From Centroberyx gerrardi (Eukaryota > Chordata > Actinopteri > Beryciformes > Berycidae), in NCBI RefSeq assembly GCF_048128805.1, contig NC_135998.1:7337156-7401155 (forward strand): DNA of 64,000 nucleotides, written 5' to 3'. Both the position numbers and the translations under genes were made by a program. Numbering within the stretch: position 1 is the first letter of the stretch; each line of letters opens with the position of its first letter. Below the pieces are notes generated by a model. That model did not search any database. It was not told where the DNA came from and was given only the letters and a program-made list of their open reading frames with translations. This document shows, one piece after another, positions 10,575-21,476 of this stretch.

Positions 10575-11037
10575 GTAATTTTACCATACAGAAAATGCCA
10601 ATATGTTCGACTATTGTTACACCAAGAAAATTACTGCAACTTTTTATTTCCACAACTACAACTTTTTAGTTCTGATGCCCCTCACCTTATACATGTTGTA
10701 GTGTGTGGTCATTTCATCTGGTTTAACTTGATTGATGTTTATGCTCCACTTTTAGATTAATTCACCAATTCATCCTGACACTTCCTCACACAAACACACA
10801 CAACACAAATTCTGGTACTGACATGATTAAATTATTTCTGAGGATTGTGAAAGAAATAACTAAGAGAAACATTTCCCATCAATAGAAAATGAATTAATGT
10901 TTCAATATATTACTTAGGCTAAATGATTTTCAATTTACCCCAACCAAGATTCTGTTAAATGTCTCCATTCTATGGCTTTAATCCTCATCCAGAGTGCAGC
11001 ATTAGTGACATCTAGCGTTGAATTCTGGGAAAGACAG

Positions 11038-11050
11038 GAAGCTTCCCGAA
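11038..11050 (+). promoter_or_regulatory. Perfect three-unit heat-shock element (distal)
   Basis: GAAgcTTCccGAA is an exact nGAAnnTTCnnGAAn array, the binding pattern of an HSF1 trimer. It lies 186 bp before the HSP30-like start codon. Confidence 0.85.
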
Positions 11051-11107
11051 AGGTCTGGAGCGGTGCAGTGACGTCACCACCTGTGAGTGACAGCTCCGCC
11101 CGGTGGA

Positions 11108-11120
11108 GAAACTTCCTGAA
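11108..11120 (+). promoter_or_regulatory. Perfect three-unit heat-shock element (proximal)
   Basis: GAAacTTCctGAA is a second exact HSF array, 70 bp after the first (about seven helical turns) and 116 bp before the start codon. No clear TATA box is visible between it and the ATG. Confidence 0.85.
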
Positions 11121-11235
11121 AACGCTGGAGCTCCTGCAGGCAGAAGAGAAAAGCCGGGACCATCCCACTGCTGAGACAGAGAGCAACACACACTGTAACA
11201 GAGCTTCATCTCACAACACTGAACATACACTGAAG

Positions 11236-11829
11236 ATGCTGTGCTCACATGGACTCCAGTCTGCCCTCGGCCTGTTCACACACTTCTACTGGCCTGTACG
11301 CAGTCTGTGGCCTCAGGTTGAACCTCTTCTCCTGCAGAGAAACATACAGGAGCTGCACAGCAGGCTGGAGCTGATGGACAAACTTCAACACAAGATCCTG
11401 GAGGAGATGGAGCCGGTCCCAGCCTCTGTGACCATCCAACCAGTCTCCTACCAGCTGGAGAAAGAGGGGAAGCCCTTCGCCCTGACCCTGGACACTGAAA
11501 ACTTTTCCCCAGAGGAGCTGTGTGTCCAGCAGGTGGGCAGGAGGCTGAGAGTCAGCGGGAAGACAGAGAAGAAGCAGGAGGACGGGAAAGGCTGCTACTC
11601 TTACAGACGGCAGGAGTTCAGACGGGAGTTTGATCTGCCTGAAGGGCTGAATCCTGAAGCCGTCAGCTGCTGCCTGGCTCCGGACGGGAAGCTCCACATC
11701 CAGGCGGCAAAACCTCCAGAGAGAGAGCTGAGTATCAAGAGGAGCTTGGAGGAGGAGAGACAGACAGAAGGCAGCAGCTCAGAGACAGACAGCAGCACAC
11801 AGGACACTACTGACAAGACACTGATCTGA
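11236..11829 (+). CDS. hsp30: HSP30-like small heat-shock protein
   Basis: An ATP-independent holdase chaperone that captures unfolding proteins under stress. The 197-residue, intronless frame begins 'MLCSHGLQSALGLF', a typical fish HSP30 N-terminus, followed by 'FYWPVRSLWP' and a short helix 'LELMDKLQHKILEEMEP'. The alpha-crystallin domain covers about residues 75-160, with 'FALTLDTENFSPEEL', 'LRVSGKTEKKQEDGKG', 'EFRREFDLPEGLNPEAV' and the closing 'APDGKLHIQA'. The tail is Ser/Thr/Glu-rich. The frame stays open 88 codons further upstream, but those codons run through two perfect heat-shock elements, and family comparison places the start at 11236. Expression should be heat-inducible through HSF1. 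Confidence 0.92.
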   Translation: MLCSHGLQSALGLFTHFYWPVRSLWPQVEPLLLQRNIQELHSRLELMDKLQHKILEEMEPVPASVTIQPVSYQLEKEGKPFALTLDTENFSPEELCVQQVGRRLRVSGKTEKKQEDGKGCYSYRRQEFRREFDLPEGLNPEAVSCCLAPDGKLHIQAAKPPERELSIKRSLEEERQTEGSSSETDSSTQDTTDKTLI

Positions 11830-12269
11830 CCACTGGTGTGCAAACTTATATCTCACAAATAACTGTTAAACATTGACCACATATACCACATATTTACAAT
11901 TGAACTATTTTCTTCTTGTGTATTTTATTATTTGGGGCAAATTATTTCTTTGTAGGTCAAAAAAATAAGTAGAAAAGCGTCAGAAAGCTTCACCTTACAG
12001 GACTGAATCATCCTGATATTATAAGACTTTATTTGAAGTATCTACCACTTCTCATTCTCTAGCTGGATTTTTACAGTATGGATCATATCGTCTACTAATA
12101 CAGTATAGGTACTGGGTTGGAATCAAGTTATAGTTTTCATTGCCACTTCTTGTTTTTATCCTGGACCTTAACAAACTGGAAGATGATTAAATAGTGAAAT
12201 GAATGGCTGTGATTTTCACTAAATATTCAATTTTCTTAAACTGTCATGATTCCCACAACTTTCACACTA
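11830..12269. other. 3' flank of the HSP30-like gene
   Basis: AT-rich non-coding sequence. No polyadenylation signal stands out and no gene is seen. Confidence 0.4.
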
Positions 12270-13000
12270 CATCCACATATTAGATATCAAACTGTTCAGC
12301 TACTTCTTCTGCCACTCACAATGTCTAACTCATAGCTTTTATACTTTTTGAGTTAGGGATGTTTGTTCAACACTAGTGCAAAACTGTGTTTTACAGTACT
12401 TTTCTCTCCTTTGAACAGCCTTGTCTTGTACACTTTTCTAAACTGTGACTATTCCCACAATTTTCACACTACAGACATATATTTTACATCAAAGTCTTTG
12501 GCTATTCCTTCTGTCACTCACAATGTAAATATCTAAGTGATAGCACTTGTAGTTTTTGAGTTAGGGACGTTTGTTCAACACTACTGCTTTACAGTAATTT
12601 TGACTACTTTAAACAGCTTTTTCTTTTTACACTTGCAGTATTTAAACTGTAGTACTTCCCAGAATTTTCACACTACATACATATATTATATATCAAACTC
12701 TTCACATACTTCTTATCTCTCTCACAATGTAAATATCTAAGTGATGGGATTTGTAGATGAGATATGGATGTTTGTTTGACACCAGTGCTTTTCCGTGTGT
12801 GCCTTTTTTGAACAGATTTTGTCATTTAACCTTCAATCACTTCCACAACTTTAACATTACATACATATGTTCTATATTAAACTCTTCAGCTACTTCTGCT
12901 CTCACTCACAATGTAAATATATAAGCAATATGATGTATAGTTTTTGAGTTATTAACGTTTGTTCGACACTAGGGCTCCACTCTGTCACACTACTTTCTGT
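12270..13000. repeat. Degenerate ~190-210-bp tandem array, about four units
   Basis: Each unit carries the same ordered landmarks: 'cactcacaatgtaaatatct', 'tttttgagttagggacgttt', 'gttcaacactagtgc', 'tttgaacag', then 'cacaactttcacactacata'. Units begin near 12290, 12485, 12680 and 12865. A fifth, separated copy of the same landmarks lies at about 13985-14100. Divergence between units suggests an old satellite-like array. Confidence 0.75.
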
Positions 13001-13234
13001 TCCACTGCTGCTGTCTTACACATGCAGCTCTTCTCCACTTGCCCTTTTTTCACTCTTCTCCATTTTAACATGTCTTTTACATATTTTCATACTTGTCACT
13101 TCCTTACTTTCAGTTTTATTCTACTCAAAATATACCTTATACTCAACATTTGTACTCCCTATACCTTCATGCTTTTACACTTAAGCCTTCCTAAATATTT
13201 TCTTCCTGCTGATCGGCTGCTTACACTGGCTCCA

Positions 13235-13479
13235 CTACCTCTCTCTCTCTGTCTCTGTCTCTCTTCTCTCTCTTTCTCGCTCACGTTGTTGGGAGACTTT
13301 ATACTTCTAATACTTCTACTACTACTACTTCTACTACTACAGCCACTTCTACTACTACAGCTACTTCTAGTACTACAGATACTTCTAGTACTACAGATAC
13401 TTCTACTACTACAGCTACTACTGCTACTACAGCTTACTACTACTAAATACTTTTCATTCTCTTTCTCTCTCTCTCTCTC

Positions 13480-13510
<31 letters not shown>

Positions 13511-13679
13511 GTCTCTCTATCTATCTGTATCTGTGTCTCTCTTCTCTCTCTGTCTCTCTCACGTTGTTGGGAGGCTTTATACTTCTAATACTTCTACTGC
13601 AACTACTACAGCTACTTCTAGTACTACAGATACTTCTACTACTACTACTACAGCCCCTGCTACTACAGCTACTAATACT

Positions 13680-13727
<48 letters not shown>

Positions 13728-13735
13728 GGGTGGGG
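13235..13735. repeat. Compound (CT)n/(ACT)n/(GTCT)n microsatellite with a duplicated core
   Basis: Two copies of a block, at about 13255-13460 and 13540-13700, each contain 'ctcacgttgttgggag' then 'ctttatacttctaatacttc' and an (ACT)n run. Both are flanked by (CT)n and (GTCT)n. Open frames across this region are low-complexity artefacts. Another (CT)n/(GTCT)n run lies at 13896-13960. Confidence 0.8.
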
Positions 13736-13984
13736 TGGGGGTGTGTGTGCAGGTGTGTGTGTGTGAGTGAGTGGCTGGGTTGGTTTTTAGGGAGCGAGAG
13801 TGTTGGTTGAGTGCGCAGGGTTTTAGGATACTGTGGCTGGTTTTCAGGTGTTTTTTAAGTGAGATGTTTTATTAAAGAACACCAAAAGTCAAAAGTCTCT
13901 CTCTCTCTCTCTCTCTGTCTGTCTCCCTTTCTGTCTCTCTGTCTGTCTGTCTGTCTCACTCTAGCTTTTTAATAGACTATCTTT

Positions 13985-14100
13985 CACAGTTTTTGAGATA
14001 TGAATGTTTGTTCAACACCAGTGCTATACCGGGTGTGCTTATTTTGAACAGATTGTTTCTTTGAAACTTCAACCACTTCCACAACTTTAACACTACATAC
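13985..14100. repeat. Detached fifth unit of the ~200-bp array
   Basis: Matches the array to its left in order and wording ('tttttgagatatgaatgttt', 'gttcaacaccagtgc', 'ttttgaacagatt', 'cacaactttaacactacata'). The microsatellite block therefore expanded inside, or inserted into, the array. Confidence 0.65.
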
Positions 14101-14508
14101 CATGACAGCCATAGGATAAGAAAGAGGGAAAGAGGAGAGTGATAGACCAGTCACAGACAGCCAACAGAAAGGGTGAGCTGTACCCACACTAAACTGCACC
14201 AGTGCCACAGTTTGCACGCTCAGCAATCACACGCATTTTCTCCAGAAAATGCACCTTTCTAGTTTAAAATATTATTGATTTGAATATCCAAGCAGCTCTT
14301 AAAAAATGTTGTGGTACACAACCAATAGTGTTACTATGAAACCAAGTTACATTTCAGCTAAAAGAAAACACTTTGTATTCTCATAAGATGTCTTACTCAT
14401 CAAAGGACACACACACACCTTAGTGACATTACTGATTGGAGAGAAAACCTGCTTGGTAATTTGGCTCAAGACTCGAGTGTCGTATCCACTTCATTTTTTC
14501 TTTTACAG

Positions 14509-14680
14509 GATGCTCATCACAATGTCAGATGTGGAGATAAGACCCTGGGTCAGGCATGATGCACAGACCAAGTATAATTCCAAGTACTCAATAACAACAA
14601 ATGCAGGATTTGACTATGACCATGAATATGCCACTCAAGATCGAACAATTGCTGAAACCCTGATAAATAAATTAGAATCT
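14509..14680 (+). CDS. Orphan exon, possibly TIR-like
   Basis: A 172-nt open block sits between a good acceptor ('ttttttcttttacag') and a consensus donor (GTAAGT). The peptide includes 'ATQDRTIAETLINKLES', which resembles the start of a TIR-type domain (a YxxQDxxxAxxLxxxLE pattern), but the aromatic/acidic box normally before it is unusual here. No neighbouring exon was identified and the sequence runs into a transposon. It may be a remnant of a gene disrupted by the mobile elements. The family suggestion is weak. Confidence 0.35.
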
Positions 14681-14995
14681 GTAAGTAAAAACAAAACAAA
14701 AAAAAAACTATGGACCAGGACAATCAATATTTATGAATATGAGTAACTCTCTTTCCAAAACCCAGAGACCAGCTTTGGTGCGGAAATAATCACGTGGCTT
14801 ATGGCGTATGAAGCAAACACTACTTCGTTCAGTACCTGAATCACATGACTGGTTTGGTTTGGTTTGACAGGTTGGCGCATTCAAAACTTTGGCTGGATCG
14901 CCACAAATGATGCATTTGTGTTGGGTTGTAGTAGCAGTAGGTGTTTTGGAGTGTCATCGTTGTAAACAGGATCGGATTGCGTATTTTCAAGTGTG

Positions 14996-15629
14996 ATGGA
15001 GCCATCAAGAAAGAGGTCTCAAGCGTGGGAACATTTTGAGTTGACTTTACAAACTGATGGTTGTACAGGTCCAGTGCTTGCTGTGTCCTCAGCAGCTGGC
15101 ATATAACAACAATACCTCTTCAATGCTGAGGCATTACAGGGCGAAGCATGAGAGCTCTCAACCGGAGAACAGGCCAGCTAATGCCAACAGCCAAGGTAGG
15201 CCTACATGACTTTCTCATGCAACTGTGATACTAAGGAAATATGAATATGAAACTAATCAAAAATCCACAATAGTAGTGCCAAAGGATTATTATTTATGTA
15301 ACTTTGTCGTATATTGCCCTGTGTTACTCTTACTACATTTCAATAACACTTAATACTTAATTTAAAGCAAACCTAATGAATTATATTCTATGCATTATCT
15401 TTTTTAGGCAACAGAAAACAAGAACTTGATGAAGCTCTTTTCAACTTCATAGTCAAAGTTTCCCAGCCTTTCTGATGTTGGAGCTGGACCCCACATACTC
15501 TATTCCAAGAAGGCAGGCTCTAAAGGCCATGGTGGATGAGAAGTAGGTGGAGCAGAAGGAGAAGGCCAAGGCTGAGATGCAGGGGGATGAGGCTGTGAGC
15601 CTCACGGCAGATATGTGGACCTCATTAAA
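14996..15629 (+). pseudogene. hAT transposase (ZBED-like), 5' part
   Basis: A first exon (ATG at 14996, donor after 15195) encodes 'MEPSRKRSQAWEHF' and then, after a frameshift near 15060, a BED-type zinc finger with a C-x2-C ... H-x4-H pattern ('CLLC' ... 'HYRAKH'). A second exon opens at 15408 after 'tcttttttag', carries at least one in-frame TAG (about 15543) and reaches 'AVSLTADMWTSL', the first catalytic Asp block of hAT transposases, where it is cut by the LTR element. Frameshift and stop make this a pseudogene. The transposon's own terminal repeats were not located. Confidence 0.75.
15625..15629 (+). repeat. 5-bp target-site duplication, left (TTAAA)
   Basis: TTAAA directly precedes the 5' LTR and is repeated at 23883-23887 after the 3' LTR. 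Five bp is the usual length for BEL/Pao insertions. Confidence 0.85.
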
Positions 15630-15971
15630 TGTAGGAGCCATGAATGGATTTATTGTGATGGTTTATTTTGGTTATTTTGGTTGTTTATATGATATTTCAC
15701 AATCACGGTGATTGATATAATCAGGTCACATGGATGTGGGCGGTGATATTTGTATAGTTAATTTAAGCACCTGTTCACCTGCATGGCAGCTGGTAGAAAG
15801 AGAGAGGGTGAGTGGGTCGGTATTTTTTGTTGACCGCTGTTTCTTGTCTCTGATCGCTGTGATTATTTTGAGTATATTTTTCTGCACGTTATACTAACAA
15901 ACAGCAAACAAGGCCCTATTTCAGCCTCTCAGCGACTCTTTACTTTGTTTCCAGTAAGCCTAGTCGCTACA
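15630..15971 (+). repeat. 5' LTR of the BEL/Pao element (internally deleted)
   Basis: 342 bp starting TGTAGGAGCC and ending CTAGTCGCTACA. By eye it differs from the 3' LTR at two aligned positions plus one gap. It lacks about 79 bp that the 3' LTR has after 'cgttatactaa', including the only AATAAA signal. Confidence 0.9.
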
Positions 15972-16452
15972 TTTGTCAACAAAAAATGCATTAAAAGAAA
16001 CATCACGGATGGCGCATTGGATCAAGGATCAAATGGAAGGAGATTAAAGTAAGCGATCATCGGAGGTGAATGACGGAAGAAGGCGCCGGCTGTCTACTCG
16101 GGAGCCGCAGTCAAAGCCAACCATAGAAGCCAGGTGCGCATTAAGCTGTGTATTAATGGAAGGAATGCGGCTTGCATATTCGCTACTGTTTGTCCATTGG
16201 GGACGATTGGCTGATTGATTACCGGTTGAGAGTTGGTTCACCCAGAGTGCTGGCATTAACCTGATTGTACGGATTCCCGGTGCTGTATTATCTCCGTGCT
16301 GTGAAATAAGGAATCTCCGCTTTGTCTCTTTGAAGTTGCCGCTGCGCTGCTGATGTGCAAATGTGATGTTTGCTGGATGAATTTCCTTTTGGTCCGTGGA
16401 TGTGTTTTAAATGCACAAATAATGTAATGAAAAGGAAATTAAAAGAGGAAAA
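15972..16452 (+). other. Leader between 5' LTR and gag
   Basis: About 480 bp untranslated leader of the retrotransposon. A tRNA primer-binding site should start directly after the LTR, but I cannot match the sequence there to a specific tRNA. Confidence 0.5.
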
Positions 16453-17676
16453 ATGAGTCAAATAAATGCTGGTGTTGCAAGTTCCGAAATGGAGTGTGGA
16501 AAAAGAGAACCTAAACTCACTGCAAAGGCCTTTGTGAATAAAATTGAAAGGCTTCAACGGGAACGCAAAATGACTGTGAATAAAATTAAAGGGCTCATAC
16601 CACAAATGAAATCACTCATGAAAAAAAAGGAAAATGTCTCACATGTACAACCCCTTTTGGAGAGTTTAATTCAACTTTGTGAAAATGCCACCACGTCACA
16701 TAATATGTTGATTCCTTTACTGCCAGAGGATGAACAGAGTAAACAAAATGAATGGTTTTCCAGCATTGTGGAATACAGCAGCACATTTAAAGGGGATGTT
16801 GAACAGTGGTTGAGTGAACCAGAGGAACTGCTCCACAATGACAGTCGTGTTCAATCTGATCCTGTTGGAATGAATGAACAGATGTCTTTTCTTCCAATAG
16901 CTGATGATTCTCAAATACTAATGCAGGCTGCATCCATAATCATGACAGATGACATGCAAGATGATGTAAACCCAAGCGACAGTGTGTCAAATGTGGGAAG
17001 CAGAGTATCCAGATCACAAAGCTCTGCAACAGGAAGAAAGTCTGCTGCTTCTAGTATTTCTTCTGCACGTCTTAGAGCTGAGGCTGACTTGGCAGCATTA
17101 AAGATAAGACAAAAATTATTAAAGGATAAACACGAACTGGAAGAAGAGGAGGAACGGTTACGTAAAAGGAAGGAGCAGCTTCAATTGGATGAGGAAATTG
17201 CAGCACACATGGCTAAACTAAAGGTGTTCAGATCTCAGAGCATCCTAAGTGGGAAAAACTCTACAACAAAGCATTCAGATGGAATGAACTCGTATTTGGA
17301 AAAAAGACAAGGAAAAACACAAACCCTCAGCGCTAAGGCCAATCCATTTGTGCCACAAATGTCACAAAAGGATATCAAACGTGACCACCTGGATACAGGA
17401 ACAAAGGCTGAGGAGAAAAATCCATCTCAGTTCATTCATTCAGAGCCTATGTCAGTTAGATGCCATGAACTCGAGCAACATTCTGTGTATCGCAATGCTC
17501 AAGAAAATACACAAATGCAATATGGAGATGCTTTGAATGCAAATATTGGTCCAGAAAATGAAGATCAAAGCAATATGTTTGGCATTATGAGAAAGCAAAA
17601 TGAAATAACTACACTGTTGTGTGTTGCAATGTCTCTCATCTTTGCCAAAGAGGGAGATACCAATCTCCGATGGTGA
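16453..17676 (+). pseudogene. BEL/Pao gag, N-terminal part
   Basis: 407-codon frame from the ATG at 16453. It is Lys/Glu-rich with a long coiled-coil segment at about residues 205-260 ('LEEEEERLRKRKEQLQLDEE'). Near 17630 the family-typical reading ('SSLPKREIPISDGDPLKYH') continues in another frame (17621-17818), so a frameshift separates the two. The second frame then runs into the SINE. Confidence 0.8.
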
Positions 17677-17800
17677 TCCATTAAAATATCATGCGTTTAT
17701 GAAGGCTTTTGAGAACGGTGTGGAAAGGAACACTGCGAGCCACAGTGACCGACTCTATTTCCTGGAGCAGCACACTAAGGGTCATCCCAAGGACCTTATA

Positions 17801-18383
17801 TTTATGCCAGCACCATAGCTCCTGCATCACATCGCTAGCTTGTCTGGGAAGCTAAGCAGGTTTGGCTGTGGTTAGTCCTTGTATGGGAGACCACCTGGTG
17901 CTGGAAGTGGTGTTGGAGGACCAGTAGGAGGTGCTCTTCCCTCTGGTCTCATGAATAATATCTCCAATGCCCCAGGGCAGAGACAGGGACTTTGTCCTGT
18001 GAGTGAGCACCGTCCTTCGGATGAGACGTTAAACCGAGGTCCTGACTCTGTGGTCAATAAAGATCCCATCGGCAGTTATCGCAAGAGTAGGGGTGTAACC
18101 CCGGTGCCCTGGCAAAAATTCCCCCCAAAAAACAGGCCTTCCTTCCATCATGGCCACCTAATCATCCCTCGTTCCTAATTGGCTCTTTCAGTCCTCTACT
18201 CTCCACTGAGATAGCTGATGTGTGGTGAGCGTTCTGGCGTAAAACTGGCTGCCGTGCATCACCTAGGTGGGTGCTACACACCGGTGGTGGATGAGTTGAG
18301 TTACCCCCCCCCCCCATATGTGAAGCGCTTTGACTGCCTTGAAAAGCGCTATATAAATGTCATCTATTATTATTATTATTGTT
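17801..18383 (+). mobile_element. 5S-rRNA-derived SINE (SINE3-like) inserted in gag
   Basis: The left part resembles 5S rRNA, including the internal promoter: 'ggaagctaagcagg' (A box) and 'tatgggagaccacctgg' (C-box side). The body has 'gtccttcggatgagacgtta' and 'gagcgttctggcg', which recur in fish SINEs. The end has an L2-type tail hairpin 'gaagcgctttgactgcc...aaaagcgctatataaatg' and an (ATT)n run. Gag coding resumes in frame at 18384. No clean target-site duplication is visible. The subfamily name is from memory and uncertain; the 5S origin is clear. Confidence 0.85.
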
Positions 18384-19364
18384 AGAAGCTGCCAGCACAT
18401 TGATCCTGAGAGGGGATATGTTAAGGCTAAGTCGTTATTACAGGAGCAGTTTGGAAATAAGCAGAAGGTTGCATCTGTATATATGGAAAGGGCTCTTTCA
18501 TGGCCTCCCATCAAAACTGAAGATGTAAAAGCTCTTCAAGATTACAGCTTTTTCCTCAGAGGCTGCTGTAATGCCATGGAAGAGGTGCAATACCTGCAGG
18601 AGCTAGACATGCCTGCTAATATGTTGACTATTATAAGGAAGTTGCCTTACAAATTCAGGGACAAGTGGAGAACTGTAGCCTGTGACTTGCAGGAAAGGCG
18701 CAGTCAGAGAGCTACATTCATTGACATCACTAATTTCATTGAGAGACAATTGAGAATCTTAACTGACCCAGTGTTTGGAAACATACAGGATGCTCCATCG
18801 CTGACAACAAATAAAGGTGTAAACAAACACAATCAACAACCTCGTTCTGGAATTAAAGGAACTAGCTTTGCCACTACTGTAGCCCCTGTGGAAAACAAAA
18901 TTCAGCCTGGAACCAAAGGGAAGGAACATATTCAAACAGCAAGGAAGACATGTCTTTGCTGTGGAGGAGGACACACATTGGACTTGTGTTCCCAGTTGGG
19001 GAAAAGAGCTCACAAAGAGAAGATAGGCTTCTTGAGGGAAAATGGTGTCTGTTTCGGCTGTTTGTGTATTGGACACATCAGCAAAGTTTGCAAAAAACAG
19101 ATTTCCTGTGTAAAATGTGGTCTCAAACATCCAACCATACTTCACATTCTTCCAAAGGAAAAGGAAAAAGACTCTGACCAAGCTGAGAAGAAATCAGAGG
19201 TGTCATTGGACAGCACTCTGGTGTCGAGTGGTCTTACTGGGGCTGGTGATCACGATTGTAAACTTCCCATAGTTCCAGTACAAGTTAAGTCCAAGAGGGC
19301 AGCAAGATTGTTACCACCTATGCTTTCTTGGACCAAGTACAGAGGCTTTGATGCACAAACTTAA
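18384..19364 (+). pseudogene. BEL/Pao gag C-terminal part with zinc knuckles
   Basis: Continues gag after the SINE ('RSCQHIDPERGY'), through 'FLRGCCNAMEEVQYLQELD' to a Cys/His cluster ('CLCCGGGHTLDLC' ... 'CFGCLCIGHISKVC') that binds nucleic acid in this family. Near 19310-19340 the expected protease active-site region is scrambled: the conserved Asp-containing segment is followed by sequence in another frame, and the reading ends at 19364. Confidence 0.8.
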
Positions 19365-21389
19365 CCTTACAGGGAAGAAGGTACATATTCTCTTACGAAC
19401 GATGGGCCAAGAGAAAGTTGTGAGTAGCCATATTGTGCCAGGACTGGAGGTAGCTGGCTTGAATGAGGAGCACTTCTGTGAACTGCCCAAGGCTTACACA
19501 CAGGTATGCATGCCTGTCCACAAGGGGAACATTCCAAGACAGAGTGATCTTCAGAGATGGCCTTATTTAAAACATGTCCATTTGCCCGAGATCGATGCAG
19601 GGATCGAGCTGTTAATAGGGACAAATGTTCCTAAGGCCTTGGAACCATTGTAATTCGCAGTGTTAACAATGGACCCTATGCAATCAGGACAATGCTGGGT
19701 TGGACTGTGAACGGGCCGCTGAAAGGAGACAGTGGGGATGCAATGGATTGTGAGCAGCCAGAGTTATCAGTGAACAGAGTGTCAGTTGTGGATTTGGACG
19801 AACTTTGGCAGCAGCAGTTTAAGACAGATTTCCCTGAGCGCAGCATGGATGAACAACCTGGCATGTCAAGAGAAGATCAGAAGTTTATGGAACTGGTCAC
19901 AAACTCAGTAAAGCAAGTGAATGGCCACTACCAGATCAGCTTACCGTTGAGGATAAGGGACGTTAGCATGCCGAATAATAAGAAAATCACTGAGCAGCGT
20001 GCCTTACATCTGAAGAAGAGGCTTCAGAAGGATTCCTCATTTCATGCTGATTATACGGCCTTCATGAATGACCTTATTGCCAAAGGTTATGCCGAAAGGG
20101 TGCCTGAAGAGGATGTGGAACGTAGTGATGGCAAGGTCTGGTATATCCCGCACCATGGTGTCTACCATCCTACAAAAGGAAAGATCAGAGTTGTTTTTGA
20201 CTGTGGAGCGAGTTTCCAGGGAACATCACTTAATGCTCAGCTCCTACAGGGACCAGATCTTACAAGTTCACTGATTGGAGTGGTGACCAGATTCAGGAAA
20301 GAACCAGTGGTGATCATGGCAGATGTTGAATCCATGTTTCATCAGGTAAGAGTGCCAGCAGAAGATGTTGATTTGTTGAGGTTCTGCTGGTGGCCTGATG
20401 GGGATTTAAATCAAGATCTTGTTGACTTCAGGATGATGGTGCATCTCTTTGGGGCGACGTCTTCTCCCAGCTGTGCCAATTTTGCCCTCAGGAAATGTGC
20501 AGAGGACAACAAAGTACAGTTCAGCCAGGAAGCAGTGGATAAGGTCCTACATTGCTTTTATGTGGATGACTGTCTTGTGTCTGTGGCTTCGGAGGAGGAA
20601 GCAGTGTCTCTTTATCATGAGCTCGTATCCATCTGTGCTAAAGGTGGGTTCAAGCTTACAAAGTGGATAAGCAACAGGTGTGATGTTCTGGCTGCAATAC
20701 CTGAAAGCCACAGAGCTAAGGATATGAAAAGGTTGGACATGGACCAGGATTTGCTACCTGTGGAGAGAGTACTTGGTGTGGAATGGTGCATCCAGTCTGA
20801 TACTTTTAAGTTCAAGATTGTGATCAAGGACAGACCGCTCACCAGAAGAGGAATTCTCTCAACAGTTAGCTCCATCTATGATCCTCTTGGTATCTTGAGT
20901 CCTGTCGTCTTGTCTGCGAAGAAGATCTTAAGGGATCTGTGTAGGAGTGCACTTGGCTGGGATGATGTCATACCTGAGTCGGTTGCTCAGGAGTGGACAA
21001 GTTGGCTGGATGAACTTTGCCATTTGGAGAAATGTAACATCATGAGATGTCTGAAACCATTGGACTTTGGAGAAGTGACCACAGCACAGTTGCATCATTT
21101 CTGTGATGCAAGTGAAGATGGTTATGGAGTAGTGACTTACCTGCTGTCACGAAATGCACACTCGCGAGTACACAGTGTCATGGGAAAGGCTAGGGTGGCT
21201 CCATTGAAGTCTGTTACCATCCCCCGAATGGAACTGATTGCTGCCACCATGGCAAGTCGCATTGATGTCTTGTGGAGGAAAGAGCTGCACATGCATCTTC
21301 AGGACTCTGTGTTTTGGACGGACAGTGCTTCTGTGCTCAAATACATCAGGAACGAGACTTCCAGATTCAGAGTTTTTGTTGCCAACTGA
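19348..21389 (+). pseudogene. BEL/Pao protease remnant, reverse transcriptase and RNase H
   Basis: Two open pieces, 19348-19653 and 19692-21389. The first is the rest of the protease region. The second holds the reverse transcriptase with 'VVIMADVESMFHQV' and the catalytic YVDD box ('CFYVDDCLVS'), then the Pao-type RNase H region ('FCDASEDGYG', 'IPRMELIAA', 'FWTDS'). It ends at a TGA (21387-21389); the family reading continues in the same frame past it to a further TAA at 21423-21425. Confidence 0.85.
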
Positions 21390-21476
21390 GTTTCAGAAAT
21401 TTGCAAGGCTTCACAACCCTCTTAATGGAGGTATGTTGAGACTGCAAGCAACCCAGCTGATGTTGCCTCCAGGGGT

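Noticed and set aside
10972..11235. 88-codon N-terminal extension of the HSP30-like protein
   Set aside because: The stretch contains two perfect heat-shock elements, and family members start at 'MLCSHG', the ATG at 11236.
12959..13770. Several overlapping open frames rich in Leu/Ser/Thr
   Set aside because: They translate (CT)n, (ACT)n and (GTCT)n repeats on both strands; no real protein composition.
17811..17910. A functional 5S rRNA gene
   Set aside because: The 5S-like part is diverged and truncated and continues into a SINE body and tail, so it is a SINE head.
18301..18318. C-run in the SINE as a regulatory element
   Set aside because: A simple homopolymer within the SINE; nothing else supports a function.
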